Assembly (NCBI GenBank): GCA_001302245.1
Contig: LGYU01000014.1
Location: 124,001 to 188,000, forward strand
From: Chitinophagaceae bacterium PMP191F
GTDB taxonomy: Bacteria > Bacteroidota > Bacteroidia > Chitinophagales > Chitinophagaceae
DNA: 64,000 nt
Reading direction: 5' to 3'
Of this stretch, positions 1-9,282 are shown piece by piece. Positions within the stretch are counted from its first letter, which is position 1. Each line of letters begins with the position of its first letter. A program made the translations under genes and the position numbers. Below the pieces are notes generated by a model. That model searched no databases, was not told the origin of the DNA, and saw only the letters and a list, made by a program, of their open reading frames with translations.

Positions 1-936
1 ATCGTCAAGACCAAACACAAAACTGCCATTGATCATAATACCCAGGTCGTGCAAACGGCGGATGGCCTGTCCGTAGTCTTTACCCAGGTTTTGTTTTTTA
101 TTGCTTTGTGAAAGATTGCTGTTGCTGAGTGTTTCAAACCCGATGAATACACTGCGCATGCCGGCTTCGGCTGCTTTTTCAATAAGGTTTCCCCGTAGAA
201 TGGCATCAACGGTAGAAGCACCCTGGAACACACGTTGCATTCCTTTCATACCTTCAAACAACGCTGTTGAAAATTTCTGGTTGCCCAGCAGGTGATCATC
301 CAGGAAATACAGGTGGCGACCGGGCAGCCGGTCAATCTCAGCAACTGCAGCATCTACCCGTTGTGTATAGAAAGAACGGCCCCCTTCAAAGAAAGCATCT
401 TTATAACAGAAATCACAATGATGCGGGCAGCCTCTTGTTACCACAATAGAATTGGGAACAAGGTATAGTTGCCGTTTGATCAGGTCTCTGCGGATTGGAG
501 GTACCTGTTCAATACTCCGCGCACTGTTGTGATATACTTTTCTGGCGCATTTGTTGCGGAAATCTTTCAGGAATGCGGGAAAAGTATCTTCGCCCGGACC
601 GATAAAAATGCTATCAGCATGTGGCATAGCTTCATCGGGCAATGAAGTAACGTGCAAACCGCCCAGGCATACGTAGCAACCTTTGGCCCGGTAATGATCT
701 GCCAGCCTGTATGCTTTGAAAGCATTGGTAATGTAAACCTGGATAATTACCAGGTCGGGTTGATCATCTGTAACAAGTTTTTCTACATGTTCATCCTGCA
801 AGTCAACTTCATCATCAGCATCACAGTAAGCTGCCAGTGTAGCCAATCCCAGCGGAGGGAACAGAGAATACTTGACAGGACGCCAGTAGGGACTTTTGGC
901 TTCTGTCAACGCCGGAAGGATCATTTTGATCTTCAT
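1..936 (-). CDS. B12-binding-domain radical SAM protein (partial)
   Basis: The gene is cut by the left window edge: 312 codons are present and the C-terminus is missing. The N-terminal ~140 residues resemble a cobalamin-binding Rossmann domain (MILPALTEAKSP, then PPLGLATLAAY and VCLGGLHVTSLPDEA). The radical SAM cluster motif C-x3-C-x2-C follows as CPHHCDFC (Cys170, 174, 177), preceded by VVTRG, and then YFLDDHLLGN and FIGFETLS, the usual barrel strands. The ATG at 934-936 gives MKIKMILPAL, a typical family start. These proteins use a [4Fe-4S] cluster and SAM, with or without cobalamin, for methylation or rearrangement. The substrate cannot be read from this sequence. It stands just downstream of the membrane-protein gene on the same strand, 18 bp away. 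Confidence 0.88.
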   Translation of the reverse strand, partial: MKIKMILPALTEAKSPYWRPVKYSLFPPLGLATLAAYCDADDEVDLQDEHVEKLVTDDQPDLVIIQVYITNAFKAYRLADHYRAKGCYVCLGGLHVTSLPDEAMPHADSIFIGPGEDTFPAFLKDFRNKCARKVYHNSARSIEQVPPIRRDLIKRQLYLVPNSIVVTRGCPHHCDFCYKDAFFEGGRSFYTQRVDAAVAEIDRLPGRHLYFLDDHLLGNQKFSTALFEGMKGMQRVFQGASTVDAILRGNLIEKAAEAGMRSVFIGFETLSNSNLSQSNKKQNLGKDYGQAIRRLHDLGIMINGSFVFGLDD

Positions 937-954
937 ACAGTAGAAATTTACCGG

Positions 955-1395
955 TTAAAAGGAAAAACTTTCTGGCTGGAATTGTTCATTGCCCATTTTT
1001 TGCAGCGCTTTGAATTGAGTAGTGATGGCTATCATGCCGGATAACAATGCAGTAATGAACAATACAGCCGTTTCCCGGAAATGCATATCTGTGATCCATA
1101 CAAATACTGAAAAGGTAGCCATGGTGCAGAATGCGCCGGTAAGCAATACGATCCAGAACAGCCACATGCCGGTAGCAAGACGTGAGCAGCAACGGTTAAT
1201 TAGCAGCAATAATATCAGTGCTACCGGGAGCGAAAACAATGAGCCGTACAATGTTCCGAAGATGAGCAGCAGGTCTATAGCATCAGCAAAATCACCAGAG
1301 TTACCCAGTATGGCGGTGCCTGTAATGGTATTGAGCAATAATGCAATGATCCAGATCTTGAATACTACCCATAGTTGTTGTTTGAATGATATCAT
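955..1395 (-). CDS. Small four-helix integral membrane protein of the wHTH module
   Basis: A 146-residue hydrophobic protein with about four predicted membrane helices (WVVFKIWIIALLL, LLLIFGTLYGSLFSLPVALILLLL, GMWLFWIVLLTGAF, TAVLFITALLSGMIA). I recognise no catalytic motif and no named family with certainty. It lies 53 bp downstream of the winged-helix regulator on the same strand and has its own copy of the CTTTG-N5-CAAAG palindrome at 1417-1431, 21 bp before its ATG. This suggests it is expressed separately from, but controlled by, the same regulator. Function unknown. Confidence 0.75.
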   Translation of the reverse strand: MISFKQQLWVVFKIWIIALLLNTITGTAILGNSGDFADAIDLLLIFGTLYGSLFSLPVALILLLLINRCCSRLATGMWLFWIVLLTGAFCTMATFSVFVWITDMHFRETAVLFITALLSGMIAITTQFKALQKMGNEQFQPESFSF

Positions 1396-1416
1396 TTTAT
1401 TTATTTTTTAAAAGTG

Positions 1417-1431
1417 CTTTGAAATGCAAAG
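1417..1431. promoter_or_regulatory. Palindromic operator CTTTG-N5-CAAAG (copy 1)
   Basis: CTTTG AAATG CAAAG lies in the 53-bp gap between the regulator gene (ends 1449) and the downstream membrane-protein gene (ATG at 1395). Half-sites and central spacer nearly match the second copy at 2405-2419 (CTTTG TAATG CAAAG). The repetition only in front of the two membrane-protein genes beside a winged-helix gene supports an operator for that regulator. The binding partner is inferred. Confidence 0.65.
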
Positions 1432-1448
1432 TGAAAGGGCAAAAAAAA

Positions 1449-1748
1449 TTATTTTATGCCTTTGATCATGTTTTCGAGGGCTTCAATATGTTCTTTGAAT
1501 GCTTTTTCACCGGCTTTGGTAATAGAATAGGTGGTATTGGTTTTACGACCAATAAATCCTTTATGCACTTTGATGAAACCATTTTCTTCCAGGTTCACCA
1601 GGTGTGAGGCAAGATTTCCATCTGTAACGTCCATCATTTTCTTCAGGTCATTAAAGTTTACCTCCTCATTCACCACCAGGATGCTCATTACCCCGAGGCG
1701 AATGCGGCTGTCAAAAATTTTATTCAGATTTTCAATGGGATTCTTCAT
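1449..1748 (-). CDS. Winged-helix transcriptional regulator (HTH_34-like)
   Basis: A 99-residue single-domain DNA-binding protein. IRLGVMSILVVNEEVNFNDL, then MMDVTDGNLASHLVNLEENGFIKV, is a clear MarR/ArsR-type winged helix; the wing is HKGFIGRKTNTTYSITKAG. There is no ligand-binding domain and no metal site that I can see. It fits the short HTH_34 family common in Bacteroidota, usually encoded with membrane proteins. It starts 9 bp after the stop codon of the 212-residue membrane protein, so the two are co-transcribed. The matching palindromes before both membrane-protein genes make it the likely autoregulating repressor of this module. The signal sensed is unknown. Confidence 0.85.
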   Translation of the reverse strand: MKNPIENLNKIFDSRIRLGVMSILVVNEEVNFNDLKKMMDVTDGNLASHLVNLEENGFIKVHKGFIGRKTNTTYSITKAGEKAFKEHIEALENMIKGIK

Positions 1749-1757
1749 GTTCCTGTT

Positions 1758-2396
1758 TTAACTGGCCCGTTCATATTTCCACCACATCAGTGCGCCATAT
1801 ACAATATGCAATACGCCGAAACCAGCGGCCCAAAAATACAACCCGTTCTTAGCAGACCACAGATTAATTACGCCCAGTATCAGTTGACCATAGCCCAGGT
1901 ACCGGATCTCGCCCAATGTATATTTGGATGCATTAACCAGCGCCAGACCGTAGAACAACAGGCAACCGGGTGCTACCAGTTCAAAATAACCGTATTCCAT
2001 TGCCCGGTAAATAAAGAATGCGCCAACGGTCATTGGCAGAATGGTGTTCCATGCCAGCCGTTGCACTGTCCTGTCCCAGATGGGTGTTTTATTACGGCGA
2101 CTGCGTGCGTAGGTAAACAAAAAGGCCGAGGTGAAAGCAGCTATAAAAGTAATGATGGCTATCCGGAGTAAAGACCCGATAAGCGATTGGGGGGCAATCA
2201 CCGCTGTTATAATATTCCTGGCAGGCTCATCATCATGATAGTGGTGCAGGCGCGCATAAGCAGCCCATGCACCTCCCAGTGCGCAGATGCCGGCACTGAT
2301 ACCGCTCCATCCGCTTAATGAAATAAAACGCGATGACCTTTCCATCATCCGTTTAATGTCCTGTAAAGCTTCCAGCGATTGGTGTTGGCTATCCAT
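1758..2396 (-). CDS. Multi-pass membrane protein, first gene of wHTH operon
   Basis: A 212-residue protein starting MDSQHQSLEALQDIKRMM. An N-terminal amphipathic helix is followed by about six hydrophobic segments (GWSGISAGICALGGAWAAY, LLRIAIITFIAAFTSAFLF, ILPMTVGAFFIYRAM, YFELVAPGCLLFYGLALV, YGQLILGVINLWSA, LYFWAAGFGVLHIVYGALMWW). The ATG at 2394-2396 is preferred over an in-frame TTG at 2417, which would lie inside the palindromic operator. It is the usual membrane partner of HTH_34 regulators in Bacteroidota. Its biochemical role is unknown. Confidence 0.8.
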   Translation of the reverse strand: MDSQHQSLEALQDIKRMMERSSRFISLSGWSGISAGICALGGAWAAYARLHHYHDDEPARNIITAVIAPQSLIGSLLRIAIITFIAAFTSAFLFTYARSRRNKTPIWDRTVQRLAWNTILPMTVGAFFIYRAMEYGYFELVAPGCLLFYGLALVNASKYTLGEIRYLGYGQLILGVINLWSAKNGLYFWAAGFGVLHIVYGALMWWKYERAS

Positions 2397-2403
2397 ATAA
2401 AGC

Positions 2404-2420
2404 ACTTTGTAATGCAAAGT
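2404..2420. promoter_or_regulatory. Palindromic operator ACTTTG-N5-CAAAGT (copy 2) over the promoter
   Basis: A perfect inverted repeat, ACTTTG TAATG CAAAGT, 7 bp upstream of the ATG at 2396. On the minus strand the outer half forms TTACTTTG, which can serve as a TAnnTTTG-type -7 box, with TTGG about 20 bp further upstream. A protein bound here would block RNA polymerase, consistent with repression by the adjacent winged-helix protein. Confidence 0.7.
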
Positions 2421-2600
2421 AATAGTTGTTTCCTGAAATATCCAAGTTCCAACGTATTTTTTTTGCTGCAGCCCCTTGCCGGTTACGCAAAACGCAGTGT
2501 ATAAAGTCGTTATTGTCTGGTAAACTTATGATAATGTATAAATTAGCTTCCGATTAACGAAACCTTGCGTATTATTGAGAGCAGATACCCGACCACCAGC

Positions 2601-5114
2601 ATGATTGAAAAAAAGATCATACAACGGCTTTATGGCTTATTGTCCTGCCTGCTGTTGTTAACCCCATCTGCCCGCGCACAGGTAAAAGTGTTGCGTGGCG
2701 TTTTAAGAGACGCGCACAGCGACGAACGAATCCCCTTTGCTTCTGTAGAACTGCAACAGCTGAAAACCGGTAAGCTGACCGATTCGGCCGGCAATTTCTC
2801 TTTTACATTTAATGAATGGCCGCAGGATTCACTGGTATTTTCATACGTAGGGTATCAGACCGTTGCTATTGCTTTTGATACAGCATTGCTGAATAAGGCC
2901 CGGAACAATGTGATCAATATTACTGTGCGACTGGAACGCGGTAAATATGAGGCCGTGGTGGTAAGCCAGAAAATTGACAGGGGCCTGCTGATGTGGAAAC
3001 GTATTGTAAAACACAAACCACAGAACGACCGCTACCGCTTTGATAATTTTTCATACGAGCTATATAACAAACTTGAGATCGATATCAAGAATATCAAAAA
3101 AGATGAATGGAAAAAGCTGCCCTTTATCCGCAAGTTTGATTTTGTGCTGAATAATATTGATACTACCGATGAAGGCCGGCCTTTTTTGCCGGTGTATCTT
3201 ACAGAAGCAATTTCAGATTATTACTATCAGAAATTGCCCAAACGTCGCAGGGAAGTTTTTAAAGGCACCAAAACAATGGGTATCACCAATGAAAGTGTGT
3301 CTAAACTGCTGGGCGGCCTGGAACAGAATGTAAATTTCTACAGCAACTTTATTCCTGTTTTTGATAAGAATTTTATCAGCCCCATTAGTGATAATGGCAA
3401 TAATTACTATCGCTATAAAGTACTCGATACACAATATGTAAACCACCGCAGGCTGATTCATTTAATGTTTACGCCTAAATCTCCGGGTGGCAGCACCTTT
3501 GAAGGCGATTGCTGGGTGCATGATACTACGTTTGCTATCCAGAAAATGAACCTGCGGCTTTCCAGAGATGCCGATATAAATTATGTTGACAGGCTAAGCC
3601 TTATCCAGGAGTTTGAGCTGGTCAATGATACCACCTGGTTTTTGTCGCGCGATAAATTTGTGGTGGACCTTTCTTTTTCAGGAGAAAAAAGTCTTTCTGT
3701 AATTGGCCGGAAAAGTACCACTTACCGAAATGTTGTTGTCAATGACAGCGCAGTGACCAGTGAACTGGATAAAAACAAGCTGATTGAAGAAGTGATACTG
3801 CCGCCTAACAGCATTGATAAACCGGATTCATTCTGGGTGCGTTCGCGGCATGAAGAGCTGAATGCCAATGAAAAAGCACTTTACCAGACAATTGATACCT
3901 TATTGCGGTTGCCTGTTTTTCAGCGCACCGTAAAAACTGTGAATTTCCTGGCTACCGGTTACCTGGATGTGGGGAACTATGTTATCGGTCCCTGGTACAA
4001 CTGGATTTATTCCAATTACCGTGAAGGCCTGCGTTTGCGATGGGATCTTGGTACCAACCGTTATTTTAATAAAAAACTGATCCTGCACGGATACCTGGCG
4101 TACGGGTTTAAAGACAAAGAGTTTAAATACGAAGCAGACGCATTGTACCTGTTTAAAAAAGATCCGAGAATGTCGGCGTCATTGAAATATATCAATGATA
4201 TTGATTACGGACAGAACTATTATGATGAAGTAAGCCAGGATAATATTTTTGCTCTGGCTATTCGCAAAAACGGTGTTCCGATCAAATTCCTTAAATCCGA
4301 AATTACACAGACGGAGTTCTTCAAAGAGTGGCATTCCGGGTTTTCTGTTACATTGGGTGCTGCGCGGAAAAAGTATACACCCCTGGAAAATCTTCCTGCC
4401 AAAGATCTGTACCCGGATGAAGGGACGGGACAAACGCTGAACACATTTGAAACATCCCTGCAGTTGCGTTTTGCCTACCTGGAAAAATTCCTGGAAACCC
4501 ATTTTTACCGGTACAGCCTGGGAAGTACTTATCCTATTGTGGCAGTAAAAGTAACAAAGGGCATCCCCGGTGTTTTTAAAAGCAACTATTCGTATACCAA
4601 GATCAGTGGTAGTATTTCTGATTATCTGAAAGTATCACCCTACGGAACTGTTTATTTCAATGTATTTGGCGGCCGTACTTATGGCACATTGCCTTTTATG
4701 ATGCTGGATGTAGCGCCGGGTAATGAGATCTATTACTATAACAGGTATGCCTATAGCCTGATCAATCGCTGGCAATACCTGCACGACCGTTATGCTGGTA
4801 TTAACTTTGAGCACAATATCGGTAGCGGTATTTTTAAGTACATACCAATTACCCGCAAAATGAAACTACGTCAGTTCTATACGGTTAAAACGCTGTGGGG
4901 AAGTCTGAGCGCAGCAAACAAGGCGTACAATACAGGACCGGATTACCAGTTCCAGTCGCTGGATGGCAGAACGTATATGGAAGTGGGCACAGGTATTGAC
5001 AATATTTTCCGGTTTATACGATTGGATTTTGTGTGGCGGGTGTTACCACAACCGCTGCCAGACGATGCCTCGCAGCGGTTTGGTATCTTCGGAAGTTTCC
5101 GGTTAAGTTTTTAA
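2601..5114 (+). CDS. DUF5686 / carboxypeptidase-regulatory-like outer-membrane protein
   Basis: An 837-residue exported protein. The ATG at 2601 starts MIEKKIIQRLYGLLSCLLLL with a signal peptide ending near ARA-Q. An upstream in-frame TTG at 2565 would only add charged residues before it. Residues ~30-115 form a CarboxypepD_reg-like beta sandwich (VLRGVLRDAHSDERIPFASVEL...TDSAGNFSF...LVFSYVGYQT), followed by the long DUF5686 region. The C-terminal half is rich in alternating aromatic strands and ends FGSFRLSF, with a terminal Phe as in outer-membrane barrels. The family is widespread in Bacteroidota and resembles the non-transport cousins of TonB-dependent receptors. The substrate is unknown. 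It converges with the TraB gene and shares the last 4 bp with it. Confidence 0.85.
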   Translation: MIEKKIIQRLYGLLSCLLLLTPSARAQVKVLRGVLRDAHSDERIPFASVELQQLKTGKLTDSAGNFSFTFNEWPQDSLVFSYVGYQTVAIAFDTALLNKARNNVINITVRLERGKYEAVVVSQKIDRGLLMWKRIVKHKPQNDRYRFDNFSYELYNKLEIDIKNIKKDEWKKLPFIRKFDFVLNNIDTTDEGRPFLPVYLTEAISDYYYQKLPKRRREVFKGTKTMGITNESVSKLLGGLEQNVNFYSNFIPVFDKNFISPISDNGNNYYRYKVLDTQYVNHRRLIHLMFTPKSPGGSTFEGDCWVHDTTFAIQKMNLRLSRDADINYVDRLSLIQEFELVNDTTWFLSRDKFVVDLSFSGEKSLSVIGRKSTTYRNVVVNDSAVTSELDKNKLIEEVILPPNSIDKPDSFWVRSRHEELNANEKALYQTIDTLLRLPVFQRTVKTVNFLATGYLDVGNYVIGPWYNWIYSNYREGLRLRWDLGTNRYFNKKLILHGYLAYGFKDKEFKYEADALYLFKKDPRMSASLKYINDIDYGQNYYDEVSQDNIFALAIRKNGVPIKFLKSEITQTEFFKEWHSGFSVTLGAARKKYTPLENLPAKDLYPDEGTGQTLNTFETSLQLRFAYLEKFLETHFYRYSLGSTYPIVAVKVTKGIPGVFKSNYSYTKISGSISDYLKVSPYGTVYFNVFGGRTYGTLPFMMLDVAPGNEIYYYNRYAYSLINRWQYLHDRYAGINFEHNIGSGIFKYIPITRKMKLRQFYTVKTLWGSLSAANKAYNTGPDYQFQSLDGRTYMEVGTGIDNIFRFIRLDFVWRVLPQPLPDDASQRFGIFGSFRLSF

Positions 5115-8100
5115 TCTTCATCATCTTGGGTATTATCATCTTCTTCCTCTTCCTCACCATTCAGGTAGCTGTTGAGTAAGGCGTCTATTTTTTTCAGGTC
5201 ATATTCTTTATGCCAGTAAATGCCTGTTGCGTTAGTTTCAATACGCGGTTTGGTGGCATTAAGATCAAATGGGCCGGCAACACCGAGATAGCTGGTCACA
5301 TTATCATCATCTGCCTCCACATCAATCCTGTATAAGTAAAATTTTCTTTTAACGCCTTCATACATCACGTTTCGGGTAGCTATAAATACAACCTTTTTAA
5401 CGCCGTAATCTTCAGAAGCATAATTGTATAGTTCGCTTTGTGACAATGCCTGTTGTGTTAAATATTTTACCGGAAATAAGGAGAGCTTTTTCAGCTCTTT
5501 CAATTCCCGGTAGAGTGATATGCGATATTCTGTATCGGCACCCAGTTTGTTCAGTGCGGTTACATCGGTAGCCTGGTTGTTTTTCAGTAATGCTTTTACA
5601 GCGCTGAATTGCAGGAAAGTGTTTCTGCTTGCCTGGTATTTTTTTATCAGTTGATAGCCTGCGGGATCCTTCATTTTTCCTATCAGTTTAAGCAGGCTGC
5701 CATATTGATAAGCATCGTCAAGGTCATCAGCTTTTCTGTTCTTTTTCAATTCATCTTCAGCCAAACCATACAATAACTTTTTGTATGGTAATATTGTGCT
5801 GCCGTTGACAAGATCATTCTCCATAAGCCTTACAGACAGGCTGATCAGCGGCCAGCGGATAACGGAATCACTGAGCAGTGGAAGAATACCGGGAAGTATG
5901 CCTGCACTCAGTGAAAGTGAATCATACATCAATCTTGAAAATAACCGGTAGACATTACCTTCTGTAGGCGGATGTTGTACCAGCAGATCTTTTATAAGGG
6001 CATAAGCTGCTTTTGTTTTATAAGCAGACAATATATACAGCAGGTCATACCGGTATTTTTCAATGTTTGGCGATGTGGAAGCATATTGCTCCAGTACAAA
6101 TTGAATAGAAGAAGAGTCCCGTAGAGTAGCCACTTTGTTGAACAGCAGGTTGTTGGTATTGTTGTAATTATTGCTATCGGCGTAGGACCGCATTGTAGCC
6201 TTGTGTAGCAAAGGCATCTCTGAAGGAGCGAACTTTACCAGGTCAAGTATTTTTTTTGTAAGTATTACTGTTATTGAATCTTTGGAAGAAAGACTATCCA
6301 GTAGTTTTACGGCTTTTGAAGTATACACACTGGTAGGCAGGTGTTGATCGGTGAATGAAAATCCGGAAAAGAATCGCAATGCATTGGGGGCTTCCAGTGC
6401 TTCACGTGGAGCTACACAATAGAGCAGCATCAGCGTATCGCCTACCACCAGGAAACGCATCTTTTTCAGGTTGTGATTGTCGAACTGGCTGATCAATGCT
6501 TCGGCGCCTTTGTAGTTGCCGTTGTTCACCATTTTAAAGCTGATCAGGCTGTCGCTATAGCCAACATTCACATTTGCTTGATACCGTAATAAAGCTGAAT
6601 CACTTTCAACCCAGTAATATGGATTGAACGCACTTTTCTTTATGAAAAAACTAACGGGAGCAGTAGAGTCGTGCACATAGTAAATCTTTATTTCCGGATC
6701 GTTCTCTGAAGAGTCTTTGGATCTATAATAGGTTACGGTTTCCGGCGCCCATATACTGAAGCTGTTGTCCGGAGATGTATGCTGTGACCATACTGCTTCC
6801 GGTAAAGGTTGCAGGGTAAAAGAATGGAAAAATTCATCAATTTTCTTTTTGCTTCCAACTGCATCGGCTGCAGTAGCTCCCAGTGTATAGATTCTGTTGC
6901 CACGATGCAGTTGCAGGATCTTGTTGTAATATTCCTCGCCACCACGGGCAATGATAAACTCGTGCCATATTGCAGGAAAATGCTGCACCGTATCATACCG
7001 GGTAGAGATGATCTTAGTGGCATTTTTCTTTAAAAAACTTTTGTAAATGTCAAAAACGGCTGAATCTGCTTTGAGCGAATAGCCTTTTTTCATGTCTTGC
7101 ACTATACATTGCAGGTACATATTGTCTTTGGCATCGCTGGCTGCATAAATAGTAGTTACAATGGTTTCTTCTTCTTCATTGCGTCGTATGGAAGGCTTTT
7201 CGGGAAAGAGTATTGAAAAGCCGTGCTGGGTGTTGGTAAAAGTTTGCTGTGACGGTGCTTCTACTTTTATGGTCTTATTAAAAACTAGCGAATTGAAGAA
7301 GCGGGTGGCATTTAATGATTCAACAGAATCCTGTATGTCAGATCCTACCAGCAACGCATATACCACCGGAGGTCTTGAAAAAGCCCTGATACGATATGTG
7401 TATTTACCGGTAATGGCTGTTATTTCTTTCCCTTTTACACTGTCGTAAACAATAGATGTGCTTTTTACAATTTCCCCTTTACGTTTGAGGTTGTTCAGAA
7501 CGGTATTAAGTACACTGTCTTCGTTCTCTGAAAGATTTACCACTGAATTCAGCGACAGGTAATACAACCCGGTATTAATATCTGTATACAGTTTTATTTC
7601 CATGTTGTCGGAACTGTATCGCGTGGTTTGTGGTACACCCGGCATTTCTACAGAATACAGGTTGTTGGTCGAGCTGTTTCTTTGCCAGGCTTGTTCACGT
7701 GCTTTGAAATCGTAAGTAGCTGCAGCAATGGTTTTGTCGGAACGTACGGGTGTTAGGTGGAAGCCCTTTAACCGGAGCATATTCACCACACCGGAATCGC
7801 CGGGGAGATGTCCCGCACCGATAGCAAAAAAGATAGAACGTTGATGTGCAAGACTGTCAATACGCCGCGCCATTTTTTGATTGCGGCGAAGCATGATACT
7901 ATCCCTGGAGTAACCTGAAATGAAACTGTTCAGTGCTTCAAATTGTTCAAGGTCCTGTTCACGGTACATCCTGATCGCATCTTCTATATAGCGGGAGGTT
8001 TTTTTATTCTCATCCAGAAACTCTGTAATGTATTCTTTCAGGGGGACTTTTTTATCCGTTTTACGCTGGTCATCCAGATCTTCAATACCGCCCACCCATT

Positions 8101-8602
8101 TATCTTTACGTTTGGCAATGCTGTAAAAATAAAAGTCCATGGCTGTTTCGGTCCTGTTGGAGTCAACAATGTAATTTTTCCAGCCGCTGACATAGTCTCT
8201 GAATTCTGATGCCTTTACAACATCTGCCGGTTTGTGAAATTTTTCCTGGAGTTTCTTTTTAATGCTGTTATATTCTTTGGCAGCCAATACGTCTTTTACA
8301 TATTGCATATCTTCAGGATCAGGAGGCTGATTCATAAAAAACGTCATCATAGAATCCACATCCAGTTCTGAAGCATAGCCTTTGCAGGATTCAAAAACAG
8401 TGTATAGTGAATCGGGAAAATTAAACAGGCGTTTATCCGGTAAATGAAAAGTGCCATACAGGTATGAAGTGTCTTTTAAACCTTTGCCGGTTATGCGCCA
8501 TAGAAAACCTGGTTGTATTTCCCGTGACTGTGAATAGAGCAGAACAGGAGAAAAGGTAAGCTGGCATATTAAAAATGCTGCCAGGAAGAGATTACGCTTC
8601 AT
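5111..8602 (-). CDS. TraB/GumN-domain protein with three tandem repeats and helical C-terminus
   Basis: An 1163-residue exported protein. The ATG at 8602 gives MKRNLFLAAFLICQLTFS, a signal peptide. Residues ~30-290 are a TraB/PrgY/GumN domain (FLWRITGKGLKDTSYLYGTF with HLP, and the closing FFAIGAGHLPGDSGVVNML). Three ~140-residue units then follow at ~315-440, ~460-600 and ~610-755. Each opens with a (F/Y)S(I/V)-x-(F/M/A)P motif and closes with FF-(N/H/S)-(S/G)-(L/F), resembling PsbP/Mog1-like modules. The rest (~760-1100) is helical and HEAT-like, ending in an acidic tail (GEEEEEDDNTQDDED). TraB-like proteins are proposed metalloproteases or peptide-clearance factors; the activity of this one is unproven. 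Confidence 0.82.
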   Translation of the reverse strand: MKRNLFLAAFLICQLTFSPVLLYSQSREIQPGFLWRITGKGLKDTSYLYGTFHLPDKRLFNFPDSLYTVFESCKGYASELDVDSMMTFFMNQPPDPEDMQYVKDVLAAKEYNSIKKKLQEKFHKPADVVKASEFRDYVSGWKNYIVDSNRTETAMDFYFYSIAKRKDKWVGGIEDLDDQRKTDKKVPLKEYITEFLDENKKTSRYIEDAIRMYREQDLEQFEALNSFISGYSRDSIMLRRNQKMARRIDSLAHQRSIFFAIGAGHLPGDSGVVNMLRLKGFHLTPVRSDKTIAAATYDFKAREQAWQRNSSTNNLYSVEMPGVPQTTRYSSDNMEIKLYTDINTGLYYLSLNSVVNLSENEDSVLNTVLNNLKRKGEIVKSTSIVYDSVKGKEITAITGKYTYRIRAFSRPPVVYALLVGSDIQDSVESLNATRFFNSLVFNKTIKVEAPSQQTFTNTQHGFSILFPEKPSIRRNEEEETIVTTIYAASDAKDNMYLQCIVQDMKKGYSLKADSAVFDIYKSFLKKNATKIISTRYDTVQHFPAIWHEFIIARGGEEYYNKILQLHRGNRIYTLGATAADAVGSKKKIDEFFHSFTLQPLPEAVWSQHTSPDNSFSIWAPETVTYYRSKDSSENDPEIKIYYVHDSTAPVSFFIKKSAFNPYYWVESDSALLRYQANVNVGYSDSLISFKMVNNGNYKGAEALISQFDNHNLKKMRFLVVGDTLMLLYCVAPREALEAPNALRFFSGFSFTDQHLPTSVYTSKAVKLLDSLSSKDSITVILTKKILDLVKFAPSEMPLLHKATMRSYADSNNYNNTNNLLFNKVATLRDSSSIQFVLEQYASTSPNIEKYRYDLLYILSAYKTKAAYALIKDLLVQHPPTEGNVYRLFSRLMYDSLSLSAGILPGILPLLSDSVIRWPLISLSVRLMENDLVNGSTILPYKKLLYGLAEDELKKNRKADDLDDAYQYGSLLKLIGKMKDPAGYQLIKKYQASRNTFLQFSAVKALLKNNQATDVTALNKLGADTEYRISLYRELKELKKLSLFPVKYLTQQALSQSELYNYASEDYGVKKVVFIATRNVMYEGVKRKFYLYRIDVEADDDNVTSYLGVAGPFDLNATKPRIETNATGIYWHKEYDLKKIDALLNSYLNGEEEEEDDNTQDDED

Positions 8603-8749
8603 GTCGTTTAGGGGGTTGTTGCTTATACGAAGAAACAAAAAAATGCTCAATACCGGTATGGATTAAAATTTACACAGAACATGCGGCGGGATGACTTTTG
8701 CATGCTATTTTAGACAATACAAACAGTAAGAATATTGTAAAAAAGTAAT

Positions 8750-9268
8750 ATGATAAAACCGTTATTGTTTATTGCATCCTTCATTTTATTCTCCATCGTT
8801 ATGCAGGCACAAACACCCGAACAGAAACTGAAAGAAAAAAATATTGTATTGCCGGCTGCTTCTCAGCCGGTAGCCAACTATGTAAACGTAGTACGTACGG
8901 GCAACCTGTTGTTTCTTTCCGGGAAAGGACCTGCCAGGCCTGATGGTACCTATATTTCGGGTAAAGTAGGTAAAGACCTTACTATTGAGCAGGGATATGA
9001 AGCAGCCCGGCTTACAGCATTGCACCATCTTGCGGTTCTGAAAGGAGAACTGGGAGATCTTGGTAAAGTAAAACGGATTGTAAAAGTGCTGGGTATGGTA
9101 AACTGCGAAGGTGATTTTAAAGATCAGCCCAAAGTGATCAATGGTTATTCTGATTTTATGGTAGAGATATTTGGTGATAAAGGCAAACATGCCCGCTCTG
9201 CAGTGGGCATGGGATCACTACCCATGGGTATGGCAGTGGAAGTGGAAGTAGTAGTGGAAATAGAATAA
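8750..9268 (+). CDS. Exported RidA/YjgF-family protein
   Basis: 172 residues. The first ~20 (MIKPLLFIASFILFSIVMQA) are a signal peptide, so this copy acts in the periplasm, unlike cytosolic RidA. The rest is one chorismate-mutase-like YjgF domain: LLFLSGKGPARPDGTYISGKV, a central VKRIVKVLGMVNC strand and HARSAVGMGSLPMGMAVEVE, which keeps the arginine used by RidA for imine hydrolysis. It looks closest to the RidA subgroup common in exported Bacteroidota proteins. Its natural substrate is unknown. Its terminator at 9298-9328 lies inside the end of the converging aminotransferase gene. Confidence 0.9.
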   Translation: MIKPLLFIASFILFSIVMQAQTPEQKLKEKNIVLPAASQPVANYVNVVRTGNLLFLSGKGPARPDGTYISGKVGKDLTIEQGYEAARLTALHHLAVLKGELGDLGKVKRIVKVLGMVNCEGDFKDQPKVINGYSDFMVEIFGDKGKHARSAVGMGSLPMGMAVEVEVVVEIE

Positions 9269-9282
9269 AGCAGTAATGCCGC

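Noticed and set aside
2565-2600. TTG start for the DUF5686 protein
   Set aside because: The following ATG at 2601 gives a clean signal peptide; the extension does not.
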